DNA of 64,000 nt from Psychrobacillus sp032154225 (GCF_032154225.1 NZ_JALDYF010000001.1:558001-622000), one strand, 5' to 3'. Positions 36,007 to 46,100 are shown, counted from the stretch's first letter. Notes: a model not told the origin generated them from the letters alone. Numbers and translations: made by a program.

Positions 36007-36110
36007 CTTAAACACTCCTTTTAACCACATTATATATCCAACTATGACAATTTTCTACCTAATTATTTACTATATTACAAATTTCCTAGGAAACTCGTTC
36101 TTATTCATCG

Positions 36111-37046
36111 TCACTTCCCATTATCTTCATCCGTTTGAAAATCCTGCTCGAGTCGTTTAACGAATTCTTCTGCAGCACTATACCCTTGTTGCTTTAAATA
36201 CCAATTATTTGCGGCAGCTTCGATTAAACCAGCAACATCTCGACCTGGCTGTAATTGAATTTGAATATGTGGGATTTGCACCCCCATATATTCGGTAAAC
36301 TTACTTTCTAGCTCTAACTCATTATTTAATGCATTATGCTCCCATTTCGTCAATTCAATATCAAGTGCAATACGCGTTTCTTCTTGAAAAGCAGCCCTTC
36401 CATATAAACGCACAACATTCATTAAACCGATACTTCGCAGTGCAAGAAACTCTTTGTTTTTTTCATTATGTGATCCGAGAAGCGTTTGCGGGCTTAGCTT
36501 TTTCAACACAACAATATCATCTGCTACTAGACGATGACCTCGCCCTATTAATGTATGTGCCGTTTCACTTTTCCCAACACCGGATTTCCCGCGTAGCAGT
36601 ATGCCAATTCCAGACACATTTACACACACACCGTGAATAGCGATTTCCTGGGCCATTGCTTTTATCGCATATGCATCCAGCTTCGCACTTATTTCACTCG
36701 TCGAATCACGCGTGCGCAAAACGGGAATCTTTTCTTCCACACAATATTGAATAAGCCCAAGAGGCTCTGGCTGATTAGACGTAATGATAATACACGGTGG
36801 ATCATATTGAACAATATTGCCAATTCGAAGTTTACATTCTTCGTCGCTTAAAGTGTGTAAATAATTTATTTCATTTTTCCCTAATATTTGTACATGTTCG
36901 TTTGCTATAAAATCAAATTTATCCATAAATTCTAATCCAGGGCGACGAACTTTCGATTTTTTTAATACTCGATATAAATGATCACTCCCTGTTAATACAT
37001 CAAACGTGAATCTTTCTACAATATTATTCACTGTAATAATTTTCAT
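36111..37046 (-). CDS. HPr kinase/phosphorylase-like protein with altered signature
   Basis: Canonical HprK phosphorylates HPr on Ser46 to signal carbon status. 311 residues with the HprK N-terminal domain, His138 in IHGV, the P-loop GKSGVGKS (153-160), HRLVADD (171-177) and PGRD (267-270). The family signature usually written ExRGLGIxNV reads LALRSIGLMNV here (201-211), so the Glu and the first Gly are changed. The canonical gene in Bacillales sits beside lgt; here there is none. This is probably a second HprK-type paralogue. It could be active, or altered in its phosphorylase reaction or target. Confidence 0.82.
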   Translation of the reverse strand: MKIITVNNIVERFTFDVLTGSDHLYRVLKKSKVRRPGLEFMDKFDFIANEHVQILGKNEINYLHTLSDEECKLRIGNIVQYDPPCIIITSNQPEPLGLIQYCVEEKIPVLRTRDSTSEISAKLDAYAIKAMAQEIAIHGVCVNVSGIGILLRGKSGVGKSETAHTLIGRGHRLVADDIVVLKKLSPQTLLGSHNEKNKEFLALRSIGLMNVVRLYGRAAFQEETRIALDIELTKWEHNALNNELELESKFTEYMGVQIPHIQIQLQPGRDVAGLIEAAANNWYLKQQGYSAAEEFVKRLEQDFQTDEDNGK

Positions 37047-37158
37047 ATTATAATCTCTCTCTTCCTAATGACTTTAGTTAGTTCAAATGAACCGCAAATT
37101 ACCCATATATAAAATACCTATAATTACTATAATTACATATACAGACCATATACCTAAG

Positions 37159-37254
37159 ATGATTCAATACCAACAGTTTAAAGCGTTATTAATCATTTGT
37201 TTTACTAATATAATCATATTGATTGTATTTTTTATTATAGGAATATATAATTAG
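37159..37254 (+). CDS. Possible 31-residue single-helix membrane peptide
   Basis: MIQYQQFKALLIICFTNIII and onward: a short polar start and one strongly hydrophobic helix, 35 bp before the GGDEF gene on the same strand. There is no convincing ribosome binding site and AT-rich DNA can give such frames by chance, so this is only a candidate. Confidence 0.25.
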   Translation: MIQYQQFKALLIICFTNIIILIVFFIIGIYN

Positions 37255-37289
37255 TTCCAATGGATTACGTAATATGAAGGGTGACTAAA

Positions 37290-38486
37290 TTGTTTACAAA
37301 TGAACACATAATAGAGCGTGACTTTTCATTTCGGAAAGATCGACTCTTGCATAATATAAAACGTGGTATGTATTTATCACAAATTTTCATGGTAATAATT
37401 TTACTCAGTTTAATAATGGTAGCAGGCACTACTTTATTCCCTAGACTAATAGTCGAAAAATTACTGCAATGCCTCGTTATTTACGGAGTTTACTTCTTTT
37501 TTAACATTGGCTATTATTTTGCTTTTAAACAAGCATTAAAAGTTAGTTCATTTAGCAAAGAACAACTAATTAAATGGGAACGTGCTATTTCTGTGTATAT
37601 CCTCGTTACCATGCTTTGGGGAACTGTTATGACATTAATGAACCAAACAATTTTCTATCATTTAATTATTTTCACGTTTTGTTGTCTATTTTGTGCGTTT
37701 CTTTTTTTTACGGATAAAAAGCAAATCATTTTTCCAACGCTGCTTACTACAACTATTTTAATAATTGGACTACCATTTGTTCAGCAAGATGAAAAAGTAT
37801 TATACATTCAACTTTTTCACATTGGGATGATTATATCCACTACGTTCATTTTATCTCATATTATAAACAAGATGTATTATAAATCATACATGACAACTTT
37901 ACATCTAATGCAAGAAAATGAACAAAATGCAAAATTACGAGACCATCTATTAATACTAAACGAACAGCTTGATAAAGAAGTCTATTATGATGAACTAACT
38001 CAATTATACAATCGCCGTGGCTATAAAAAAGATTTAGCTCAATTATTTGATCAAGCAAATGGACAGCCGCTACAGCTTACACTTATGATGATAGACGTTG
38101 ATTTTTTCAAGCAATACAATGATTGTTATGGTCATAAAATAGGAGATAAAGCACTGCAGACAATTGCACAAACTTTAGCTACGAATGCACATAAGTCTGG
38201 TTGTATTGTTGCACGCTGGGGAGGGGAGGAGTTTATCGCAGTCTGTGAGACAGAAAATGCTACTAGTGTACAAGATTTATGTCGCTATATTCAAACAGAA
38301 ATCGAAAAACTTGCAATCCCTCACAAAAATTCCACAATATCTAACTTCTTAACAATTAGTATTGGTACGAGTACAAAAACTTGTACTTCTACAGATGATA
38401 TAGATAGTATGATTTTAAATGCAGACGCTGCACTGTATCAAGTTAAAAACAGTAATCGAAATAACTTCGTCAATGCTTATTCTTAA
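37290..38486 (+). CDS. Membrane diguanylate cyclase (GGDEF)
   Basis: Makes cyclic di-GMP. 398 residues from a TTG start placed seven bases after GAAGGGTG; an in-frame GTG three codons earlier overlaps that site. Six hydrophobic helices (about 25-200) form the membrane sensor. A short coiled coil leads to a GGDEF domain with ARWGGEEF and the metal Asp in MMIDVDFFKQYND. No RxxD I-site precedes the motif, so product inhibition by the usual route is not expected. Monocistronic with a strong terminator. Confidence 0.92.
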   Translation: MFTNEHIIERDFSFRKDRLLHNIKRGMYLSQIFMVIILLSLIMVAGTTLFPRLIVEKLLQCLVIYGVYFFFNIGYYFAFKQALKVSSFSKEQLIKWERAISVYILVTMLWGTVMTLMNQTIFYHLIIFTFCCLFCAFLFFTDKKQIIFPTLLTTTILIIGLPFVQQDEKVLYIQLFHIGMIISTTFILSHIINKMYYKSYMTTLHLMQENEQNAKLRDHLLILNEQLDKEVYYDELTQLYNRRGYKKDLAQLFDQANGQPLQLTLMMIDVDFFKQYNDCYGHKIGDKALQTIAQTLATNAHKSGCIVARWGGEEFIAVCETENATSVQDLCRYIQTEIEKLAIPHKNSTISNFLTISIGTSTKTCTSTDDIDSMILNADAALYQVKNSNRNNFVNAYS

Positions 38487-38530
38487 AAGAAAGAACACTC
38501 ACCATTCAACGGGTGAGCGTTCTTTCTTTT
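38485..38530. terminator. Bidirectional terminator between the GGDEF gene and the oxidoreductase
   Basis: About 18-bp arms (38485-38503, 38511-38530, one or two mismatches) with A/T runs at both ends. Confidence 0.92.
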
Positions 38531-38537
38531 ATAAATA

Positions 38538-39125
38538 TTAGCTTGCTACTTTTTTGAAATAGCGATAAACTTTCTCTAACTTTTCCGTTTGCTTTCCATT
38601 TACATTTTCCATGTTTCCAAATTCAAAAAATTTTACCTTCTTAATTCCTACAAAACTAAACAAAGCCCTTTTCATTAACATTTTGTGTGCGTTATTTAAC
38701 CAAAGAAGCAAATAATTAGTTGGTCCTTTCATGGTAGAAACACATACAACCGTCTTCCCTTTTAATAGACCGTCTGGAAGCAAGCCCTTCTTATCCTTGT
38801 AAGCAAAATTCGACGAAAATAATTGATCAATATATCCCATAAGCATTGCAGGTGGTCTTCCCCACCAAATCGGATAAACAAAAACAATTTTATCAGCCCA
38901 AGTAATTTGCTTTCGATATTTTTCCAATACAGGGTCTCTATGCATATCTCGTCTTCGTTTATGCTCATTAAATACAAGAAGAGGATCAAAAGCTTCTGCA
39001 TATAAATCTACTACTTGTAATTCCTTTATATGTGGATTTTCATTGCTTCCTGCAATTACTTTTTGTAAAAATGCATAATTCAAGCTTTTATGATTTGGAT
39101 ATGTGTAAACAACTAACGTTTTCAT
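38538..39125 (-). CDS. NAD(P)H-dependent oxidoreductase, flavodoxin_2 (MdaB/KefF-like) family
   Basis: 195 residues. The N-terminal strand-loop is VVYTYPNHKSLNYAF and the flavin/quinone site motif is VYPIWWGRPPAMLMGYIDQLF, typical of NQO1/MdaB-type quinone reductases. AAAGGGG precedes the ATG. It is divergent from a MarR regulator with paired operator-like palindromes in between, the usual arrangement for a MarR-controlled quinone or electrophile stress enzyme. Confidence 0.88.
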   Translation of the reverse strand: MKTLVVYTYPNHKSLNYAFLQKVIAGSNENPHIKELQVVDLYAEAFDPLLVFNEHKRRRDMHRDPVLEKYRKQITWADKIVFVYPIWWGRPPAMLMGYIDQLFSSNFAYKDKKGLLPDGLLKGKTVVCVSTMKGPTNYLLLWLNNAHKMLMKRALFSFVGIKKVKFFEFGNMENVNGKQTEKLEKVYRYFKKVAS

Positions 39126-39143
39126 ACATCGAACCCCTTTTAC

Positions 39144-39198
39144 TTATCATTTGATAACTAAATACTACCACCACACACTTTTAGTTGTCAAATGATAA
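39144..39198. promoter_or_regulatory. Paired MarR operator-like palindromes
   Basis: TTATCATTTGATAA (39144-39157) and TTGTCAAATGATAA (39185-39198), both near-palindromic and arranged 41 bp apart centre to centre. Together they form an 18-bp inverted repeat (TTATCATTTGATAACTAA and its partner). A further half-site TTGATAAC follows at about 39216. They lie in the divergent promoter region of the oxidoreductase and the MarR gene. Confidence 0.78.
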
Positions 39199-39248
39199 TT
39201 GTTTTTTGATAACACTTTTGATATGTTAAGAAAAAGGGGGGCAGAATT

Positions 39249-39677
39249 ATGGACAATAAAGATCTTTTTAATAAATGTATAGCGTTATTAACTTCTTCTC
39301 ATCGTGTGACACAAGAATTAACACAGAACGTCAAATCAGATGCGATTACGCCAGTTCAATATAAAATTCTCGAGTATATAACTGTTAGTCAACCTGTTAG
39401 CCCTAGTGAAATTAGCGAATGTCAAAGCATTTCTATGCCAAATACAAGCCGTGAGTTAAAGAAACTAAGTGAGAAAAAATTAATCGAAAAACTAACTGAT
39501 ACGGAAGATCGCAGAAAACAATATATTCGACTTTCGAAAGAAGGCGAGATTATGATGAATGAGGCTTTTGCAGCCGTAGAATTACGTTTTCTCAATCGAA
39601 TACAGCACGCCTCCAAGGAAGATCTAGAAGCTATTGATCGTGCCTTAGATTTACTTCAGACAAAATTATTTTATTAA
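39249..39677 (+). CDS. MarR-family transcriptional regulator
   Basis: 142 residues with the winged-helix DNA-binding region: PVQYKILEYI, SPSEISECQSISMPNTSRELKKL as the recognition part, and the wing EKLTDTEDRRKQYIRLSKEG. Probably a repressor of itself and of the divergent flavodoxin-fold oxidoreductase. No conserved cysteine suited to thiol sensing is obvious apart from Cys10 and one in the recognition region, so the inducer is unknown. Confidence 0.9.
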   Translation: MDNKDLFNKCIALLTSSHRVTQELTQNVKSDAITPVQYKILEYITVSQPVSPSEISECQSISMPNTSRELKKLSEKKLIEKLTDTEDRRKQYIRLSKEGEIMMNEAFAAVELRFLNRIQHASKEDLEAIDRALDLLQTKLFY

Positions 39678-40015
39678 GTTTCCGGCTCGCCCTTCGCTTC
39701 ACATTGATTTATACGATGAACGGAAAAGATTTTAGAGTACGCTGGAAACTTCCACACCAAGTATAGTATTGCTTTTGGAAATAGAACAAGCAAGTAGTGT
39801 TCGACTATTTATTCTATCTTTCTCAAAAGATGCGACCTGTCGATACATAAAATGAACATGAGTACATTCTTTAAAACTAGCTGGATGAAGTGGAAAGCGG
39901 CGACTCTGTCAGGTAAAAGCGCGAACTAAAAGCCCCTCAGGAGCACATGTTTTTGCGACGAGGAGATTGAAGCCGTGCCCGCCGAACTCGTCCGCTTGGA
40001 ATGAAGTCCACTTTA
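39678..40015. repeat. Long palindromic intergenic repeat, copy a
   Basis: Shares three blocks, in the same order, with copy b at 62402-63018. Block 1 is GTTTCCGGCTC...TATACGATGAA (39678-39729), block 2 is CTTTTGGaAATAGAA (39771-39807), and block 3 is 39852-40015. Block 3 contains the nested inverted arms AGTGGA/TCCACT and AAGCGG/CCGCTT and the stretch GAGATTGAAGCCGTGCCC. This explains most of the 400-bp gap after the MarR gene. Such GC-richer palindromes are common between genes in Bacillales; the function is not known to me. Confidence 0.75.
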
Positions 40016-40040
40016 TTAATTCATATATTTTTTCTTCAAA

Positions 40041-40071
40041 CAAAAAAACAGAGCTGCCATGGCAACTCTGT
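40041..40071 (-). terminator. Terminator of the pyr operon
   Basis: 11-bp arms (40048-40058, 40061-40071, one mismatch) after pyrE and seven Ts on the minus strand. Confidence 0.9.
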
Positions 40072-40081
40072 GTACGTTCAA

Positions 40082-40714
40082 TTATTTCAATAATCCTTGC
40101 TTCAAATCGCTATGCCATTTAGAAAGCATTGGAAGATCTGCTTCTGCAATCGAGCCTGCTTCTTTTGCTGCATTTGTTAATGCATCATAATTTGTTAAGC
40201 TAACAAATGAAATGCCTGCTTCTTTGAATGCCTCTTCTGCTCTTGGTAGACCATATGTAAAAATAGATACTACTCCTAGTACTTCAAAGCCTTCTTTTTT
40301 CAATGCTTCTACAGCTACTAGACTACTACCACCAGTTGAAATTAGATCCTCAATAACAACTACTTTTTGCCCAGCTACAATTTTACCTTCGATTTGGCTA
40401 CCTGTCCCATGTTCTTTCGGTTTTGAACGAACATACAGCATCGGAAGGTCTAATAAATCACTCACCCACGCAGCATGGGGTATTCCCGCTGTTGCAGTAC
40501 CAGCTACAACTTCTGTTCCTGGGAATTTTTTGTCGATTGCTTCTGCTAAGCCTTTTGCAATTTCTTTGCGAATTGCAGGAGACGACATTGTAATACGGTT
40601 ATCACAGTAAATCGGTGATTTAATACCTGAAGCCCAAGTGAATGGATCATTCGGCTTTAATTCTACTGCACCTACTTGAAGTAATGCTTTGGCGATTGTA
40701 TTTTCTAATGTCAT
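40082..40714 (-). CDS. pyrE: Orotate phosphoribosyltransferase
   Basis: Joins orotate to PRPP to give OMP. 210 residues from MTLENTIAKAL, whose ATG overlaps the pyrF stop as ATGA and follows GGGAGGAA. The PRPP-binding motif is VVVIEDLISTGGSS, and SPIYCDNR marks the orotate side. Last gene of the operon. Confidence 0.97.
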   Translation of the reverse strand: MTLENTIAKALLQVGAVELKPNDPFTWASGIKSPIYCDNRITMSSPAIRKEIAKGLAEAIDKKFPGTEVVAGTATAGIPHAAWVSDLLDLPMLYVRSKPKEHGTGSQIEGKIVAGQKVVVIEDLISTGGSSLVAVEALKKEGFEVLGVVSIFTYGLPRAEEAFKEAGISFVSLTNYDALTNAAKEAGSIAEADLPMLSKWHSDLKQGLLK

Positions 40715-41421
40715 GCGTATTCCTCCCACATTTTCAAAATAGTATTATATGCCTCTACCGGTTTTTCTGCCTTTGTAATAGCACGACCAACAACGATATG
40801 AGATGAACCAAGAAGTCTTGCATTTGCTGGAGTTGCAACACGAATTTGATCATGTGCAGACCCTTCTGCCAATCGAATACCTGGTGTTACACGTAAAAAG
40901 TCTTGTCCACAAGCTTCTGCGATTGCTTTTGCTTCTAGAACAGAGCAAACTACACCGTCTAATGCTGCTGTTTTTGATAGTTTTGCATAGTGAACAACTG
41001 ATTCATCAATCGATGTTTTGATCAGTTGCTCTTCTTGCATTTGTTTTTCTGAAGTAGAAGTTAGCTGTGTTACTCCGATGATTGAAGGTCTTTTATTGCC
41101 AGCAGTTGTTCCTGCTTCTAGTCCTTCACGCGCTGCGATCATCATTGCTTCTCCACCAGCAGCATGGACATTTACTAAGTCTGCTCCAAGTCGAGCTAGT
41201 CCTTTCATCGCTTGTCCTACTGTATTTGGAATATCATGAAGCTTCAAATCAAGAAACACATCATGACCCATTTCCTTCAATTTATAAACGATTGACGGAC
41301 CTTCTTGTAAATATAGTTCCATTCCCACTTTGACAAAAAGTGATTGATCGAAAGGAGATAAAAAGCTGTATGCATCTTCTGCTGAAGCAAAGTCTAATGC
41401 AATAATTGGGCTGTTTTTCAT
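40711..41421 (-). CDS. pyrF: Orotidine 5'-phosphate decarboxylase
   Basis: Decarboxylates OMP to UMP. 236 residues, TIM barrel. It opens PIIALDFASAEDA and holds the catalytic DLKLHDIPNTV (Asp-Lys-Asp/His set), then VTPGIRL and HIVVGRAIT at the phosphate site. It overlaps both pyrD and pyrE by four bases (ATGA). Confidence 0.97.
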   Translation of the reverse strand: MKNSPIIALDFASAEDAYSFLSPFDQSLFVKVGMELYLQEGPSIVYKLKEMGHDVFLDLKLHDIPNTVGQAMKGLARLGADLVNVHAAGGEAMMIAAREGLEAGTTAGNKRPSIIGVTQLTSTSEKQMQEEQLIKTSIDESVVHYAKLSKTAALDGVVCSVLEAKAIAEACGQDFLRVTPGIRLAEGSAHDQIRVATPANARLLGSSHIVVGRAITKAEKPVEAYNTILKMWEEYA

Positions 41422-42332
41422 AGTCGATGACTCCTTCCAACTAATTCAGATACTGTTTCAAAGCCTAATTCATCTAATTTTTCTGGAAGTTGCTCGATTA
41501 AATTCGGGCAAACAAATGGATCTACAAAGTTTGCTGTTCCTACTGCAACTGCACTAGCACCCGCAGATAAAAAGTCAATAACATCATCAATCGTTGAAAT
41601 TCCACCCATTCCAATAATCGGAATAGATACCTGCTTCGCAACTTCGTAAACCATGCGCAAAGCAACTGGTTTAATAGCTGGACCTGACAGTCCCCCTGTT
41701 ACGTTTGCGATGACTGGCTTCCCTGTTTTCGTGTCTAATCGAATGCCAAGCAATGTATTTATCATTGTAATACCGTCTGCTCCGCCAGCTTCTACTGCTT
41801 TTGCGATTTCTCCTACATTTGTAACGTTTGGAGAAAGCTTCACATAGACAGGAACAGAGGACACTTCTTTTACTGCTCTCGTTAATTCTTCTGCGACTCT
41901 TGGATCTGTTCCGAAAGTAATACCGCCTTGTTTTACATTTGGACAAGAAATATTTAACTCTAGGGCATGTACATTAGATGCTTTCGAAATCGCCTCTGCT
42001 ACTGCAACATAATCTTCTGTTAAAGTTCCGGCAACATTTGCGATGATTGGCACATCGTATTGCGCTAACCAAGGAAGCTCATTTTCCATTACTTTTGTTA
42101 AACCTGGATTTTGCAAACCAATCGCATTTAGCATACCTGCAGGTGTTTCCGCTACACGTGGTGTCGGATTTCCTAGTCGCGTTTCCAGAGTAGTTGCTTT
42201 AATCATTATTGCGCCAAGTTTAGATAGGTCATATAGTTTTGCATATTCTTTCCCAAATCCGAAGCAACCGGAAGCCGGCATGATTGGATTTTTCAATGAA
42301 AGGCCTGGTAATACAACTGCTAATCTATTCAT
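41418..42332 (-). CDS. pyrD: Dihydroorotate dehydrogenase B, catalytic subunit (class 1B)
   Basis: Oxidises dihydroorotate to orotate, passing electrons to PyrK and NAD. 304 residues from MNRLAVVLPGLSLKNP; the longer open frame upstream is not needed because this ATG overlaps the pyrK stop as ATGA. FMN and substrate motifs are MPASGCFGFGKEY, the active-site Cys in LELNISCPNV, and VGTANFVDP near the end. Confidence 0.96.
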   Translation of the reverse strand: MNRLAVVLPGLSLKNPIMPASGCFGFGKEYAKLYDLSKLGAIMIKATTLETRLGNPTPRVAETPAGMLNAIGLQNPGLTKVMENELPWLAQYDVPIIANVAGTLTEDYVAVAEAISKASNVHALELNISCPNVKQGGITFGTDPRVAEELTRAVKEVSSVPVYVKLSPNVTNVGEIAKAVEAGGADGITMINTLLGIRLDTKTGKPVIANVTGGLSGPAIKPVALRMVYEVAKQVSIPIIGMGGISTIDDVIDFLSAGASAVAVGTANFVDPFVCPNLIEQLPEKLDELGFETVSELVGRSHRL

Positions 42333-43105
42333 ACTCGAACAACTCCTGACTGGAACACTGGACCATCTGAACAAACTTTCACATAATCAGCTTCTGTTTT
42401 TTCTGTTGTTTCACAAACACATGCAAAGCATGCCCCGATTCCACAGCCCATACGTTGTTCAAAAGACAAGTAACCTTCTTTATGCGGATACATTTTCTCT
42501 AAAGCGGAAAGCATTGGCGTTGGGCCACAGCTATAGTAAACGGCAAAATCTTCTTCTAATGTTTCTAATACGTTCGTAACAAAGCCTTTATGTCCGTGGC
42601 TACCGTCCACAGTTACGATATGCGTTTCTCCAAGCTCTTGGAAATGTTTTTCATAAAAAACAACGTCTTTTGATTGAAATCCAAGTACGTGAATTGGTTG
42701 TACACCTTTTTCAACAAGTCTTTTCGAAAGCTCATACAAAGGTGGAACACCAATTCCTCCACCGACTAATAATGCCTTTTGACCAGCTTGTACTTTATCG
42801 ATTGGAAAACCGTTTCCAAGAGGTCCAAGTACATCTACTTGGTCCCCTTGTTTTTTTTCAGAAAGAAGCGTTGTGCCTCTTCCTTCTGCACGGTAAATCA
42901 TTGTAAATTGTAATGTATCTTTATCTATAGAAGAAATACTTATTGGTCTTCTAAGTAAAGGGTCAAACTGATCAGACACACGTAAGTGGACGAATTGACC
43001 GGGTTCATTCATATCCAGCACATGCTGTCCAATTAATGTAAGTTCAAAAATGTTCGTCGCAATTTGTTTTTGTTTCACGACTTGCATTTGTCCTTGTCTA
43101 ATCAT
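42329..43105 (-). CDS. pyrK: Dihydroorotate dehydrogenase B, electron transfer subunit
   Basis: FAD and 2Fe-2S protein that lets PyrD use NAD. 258 residues: a ferredoxin-reductase-type FAD domain (LRRPISIS), an NAD site (LLVGGGIGVPPLYEL) and a C-terminal cluster of four cysteines (CGIGACFACVCET and VKVCSDGP). GAGGAGG precedes the ATG, which overlaps the carB stop. Confidence 0.96.
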   Translation of the reverse strand: MIRQGQMQVVKQKQIATNIFELTLIGQHVLDMNEPGQFVHLRVSDQFDPLLRRPISISSIDKDTLQFTMIYRAEGRGTTLLSEKKQGDQVDVLGPLGNGFPIDKVQAGQKALLVGGGIGVPPLYELSKRLVEKGVQPIHVLGFQSKDVVFYEKHFQELGETHIVTVDGSHGHKGFVTNVLETLEEDFAVYYSCGPTPMLSALEKMYPHKEGYLSFEQRMGCGIGACFACVCETTEKTEADYVKVCSDGPVFQSGVVRV

Positions 43106-46100
43106 GCTCGAACCTCCTCATGTTTCATCGTTTCTGTAGAAAATGTCATAGATTCAATTACACGCAACATTGCTTCAGCAGTATCTAATGAAGTTAAGCA
43201 TGGAATACCATTTTCAACTGCTTCTCTACGAATGCGGAAGCCATCACGCTCAGGCTTCATACCTTTTGTTAATGTGTTAATGATGAACTGCGCATCACCT
43301 TTTTGAATTACGTCTAAAATTGTCGTTCCTTCAGAACCACCGATTTTGTCTACTACATCTACTGGAATTCCAGCTTGTTGAATTGCTTCCGCTGTTCCAG
43401 CAGTTGCAATAATACGGAAGCCAATTGCATTAAAACGTTTCGCAATTTCTGTTCCTTCTTCTTTATCTTTGTCTGAGATAGTCATTAGGACAGAACCATG
43501 ATCTTTTATTTCCATACCTGCTGCTACCAAGCCTTTGTATAGTGCTTTTTCTAATGTAATGTCTTTCCCCATAACTTCACCAGTAGATTTCATTTCTGGC
43601 CCAAGCGTAATGTCTACACGACGAAGTTTTGCAAAACTGAATACTGGTACTTTCACGTAAACTCCTGGACGGTTTGGAGCAAGTCCTGGTGTATATCCTT
43701 GCTCTACGATTGATTGCCCTAAAATTGCTTTTGTCGCAATATTAGCCATTGGGATTGACGTAATTTTACTCAAGAATGGTACCGTACGACTTGAACGTGG
43801 ATTTACTTCAATTACATATACTTCATCTTTTGAAATTACGTATTGAATGTTCATCAACCCAACAATTTTTAATCCTTTTGCTAATCGTGTTGTGTAGTCT
43901 ACTAATGTATCTACATGTTGTTGTGACAGTTTTTGTGGAGGATATACGGCGATTGAGTCACCAGAGTGAACTCCTGCTCGTTCGATATGCTCCATAATTC
44001 CCGGGATTAATACGTTTTCTCCATCACAAATTGCATCTACTTCGATTTCTGTTCCCGTTAAGTATCGGTCAATTAATACTGGTTTTTCCGGGCTAGCTTC
44101 TACTGCGTGCTCCATATAATGTGTAATCTCTTCTTCGTTATAAACGATTTGCATTGCACGTCCACCAAGTACGTAAGATGGTCTAACTAATACTGGATAC
44201 CCAATTTCATTTGCAATAACGACAGCTTCTTCAACTGATACAGCCGTCTTACCGAGCGGTTGGGGAATTTCGATTTCATGTAATGCTGCTTCAAATTTGT
44301 TACGGTTTTCTGCACGGTCAATATCTTCTAGTGTTGTACCTAGAATTTTAACGCCGCGTTCTTCTAAAGCTTCCGCTAAGTTGATCGCTGTTTGCCCCCC
44401 AAATTGTACGACTACTCCTTTTGGTTGCTCTAAATCAACGATATGCATTACATCTTCTACCGTTAATGGCTCGAAGTATAATTTATCTGAGATTGAGAAG
44501 TCAGTAGATACCGTTTCAGGGTTATTGTTAATAATAATTGCTTCGTATCCAGCTTCTTTAATCGCCCATACAGAGTGTACAGTTGCATAGTCAAACTCTA
44601 CCCCTTGACCGATTCGAATTGGACCAGATCCTAAAACGATAACACTTTCTTTGTCCGTGCGAATTGATTCATTTTCTTCTTCATACGTTCCGTAGAAGTA
44701 AGGTGTTTCTGATTCAAATTCTCCTGCACAAGTATCAACCATTTTGTACACAGGTACGATGTCGTTTTCTTTTTTGAAATTGTATACGTCAATTTCTTTG
44801 ACATTCCAATATTTCGCGATTGTTTTATCTGCAAAGCCCATACGTTTTGCTTTATATAATACTTCTGTATCAAATGGATTTGCTTGAATTACTTCTTCAT
44901 ATTTCACGATATTTTGAAGTTTGTTCAAGAAAAATACATCAATTTGGCTCCACTCATTCAGTGTTTCTACTGAAACCCCTCGACGAAGTGCTTCTCCGAT
45001 AAAGAATAAGCGCTCATCTCCTGCACGGCGAATACGTTTTTCCATCCACTCATCTGTAATCGTTTCACTATTTTTCATTTCGATATGGAAATGACCTGTT
45101 TCAAGAGAGCGCACTGATTTAAGAATCGCTTCTTCGAACGTACGTCCAAGTGACATTACTTCTCCAGTTGCTTTCATTTGAGTACCAAGATTACGTTTTG
45201 CAGACTCGAACTTATCAAATGGCCATCTTGGAATTTTCGCAACAATGTAATCTAATGCTGGCTCAAAACAAGCATATGTTTTTTCAGTAACAGGGTTCAT
45301 CATTTCATCCAGTGTAAGACCTACTGCAATTTTTGCAGCAAGCTTTGCAATTGGATAACCAGTTGCTTTTGATGCAAGTGCAGACGAACGACTTACTCGT
45401 GGGTTTACTTCGATAATATAGTAATTGAAGCTGTGTGGATCAAGCGCAAGCTGAACATTACATCCACCTTCAATTTTCAATGCACGAATAATTTTCAATG
45501 ATACGTTACGAAGCATTTGGTTTTCACGGTCAGATAATGTTTGCGTTGGTGCAACTACGATGGAATCTCCTGTATGAATTCCAACTGCATCCACGTTTTC
45601 CATATTACAAACAACGATTGCATTATCAGCCGAGTCACGCATTACTTCATATTCAATTTCTTTAAATCCTGCAATTGATTTTTCAAGTAAACATTGTGTT
45701 ACTGGGCTATATTTTAATCCACTTGTGACTATTTCTTGTAAGTCTGCGTCATTATGACAAATACCGCCACCTGTACCACCAAGTGTAAATGCTGGACGAA
45801 CAATTACTGGGTAACCGATTCTTGCAACAAATGCTTTCGCTTCATCTAGATTATGAATGATGTCACTTTCTGGAACTGGTTCTCCTAATTCATTCATTAA
45901 CGTTCGGAATAAATCACGGTCTTCTGCTTTATGAATTGCTTCTAGCTTTGTACCTAAAATTTCGATTCCTAATTCATCTAAAATTCCTGACTCATCAAGA
46001 GAAATGGCCATATTCAAACCAGTTTGTCCACCTAATGTTGGTAAAATTGCGTCTGGGCGTTCTTTACGAATAATTTTACTTACAAACGGTAATGTAAGTG

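Noticed and set aside
39678..40080. A possible small gene between the MarR gene and pyrE
   Set aside because: No frame with a start signal; the stretch is explained by the palindromic repeat and the pyr terminator.
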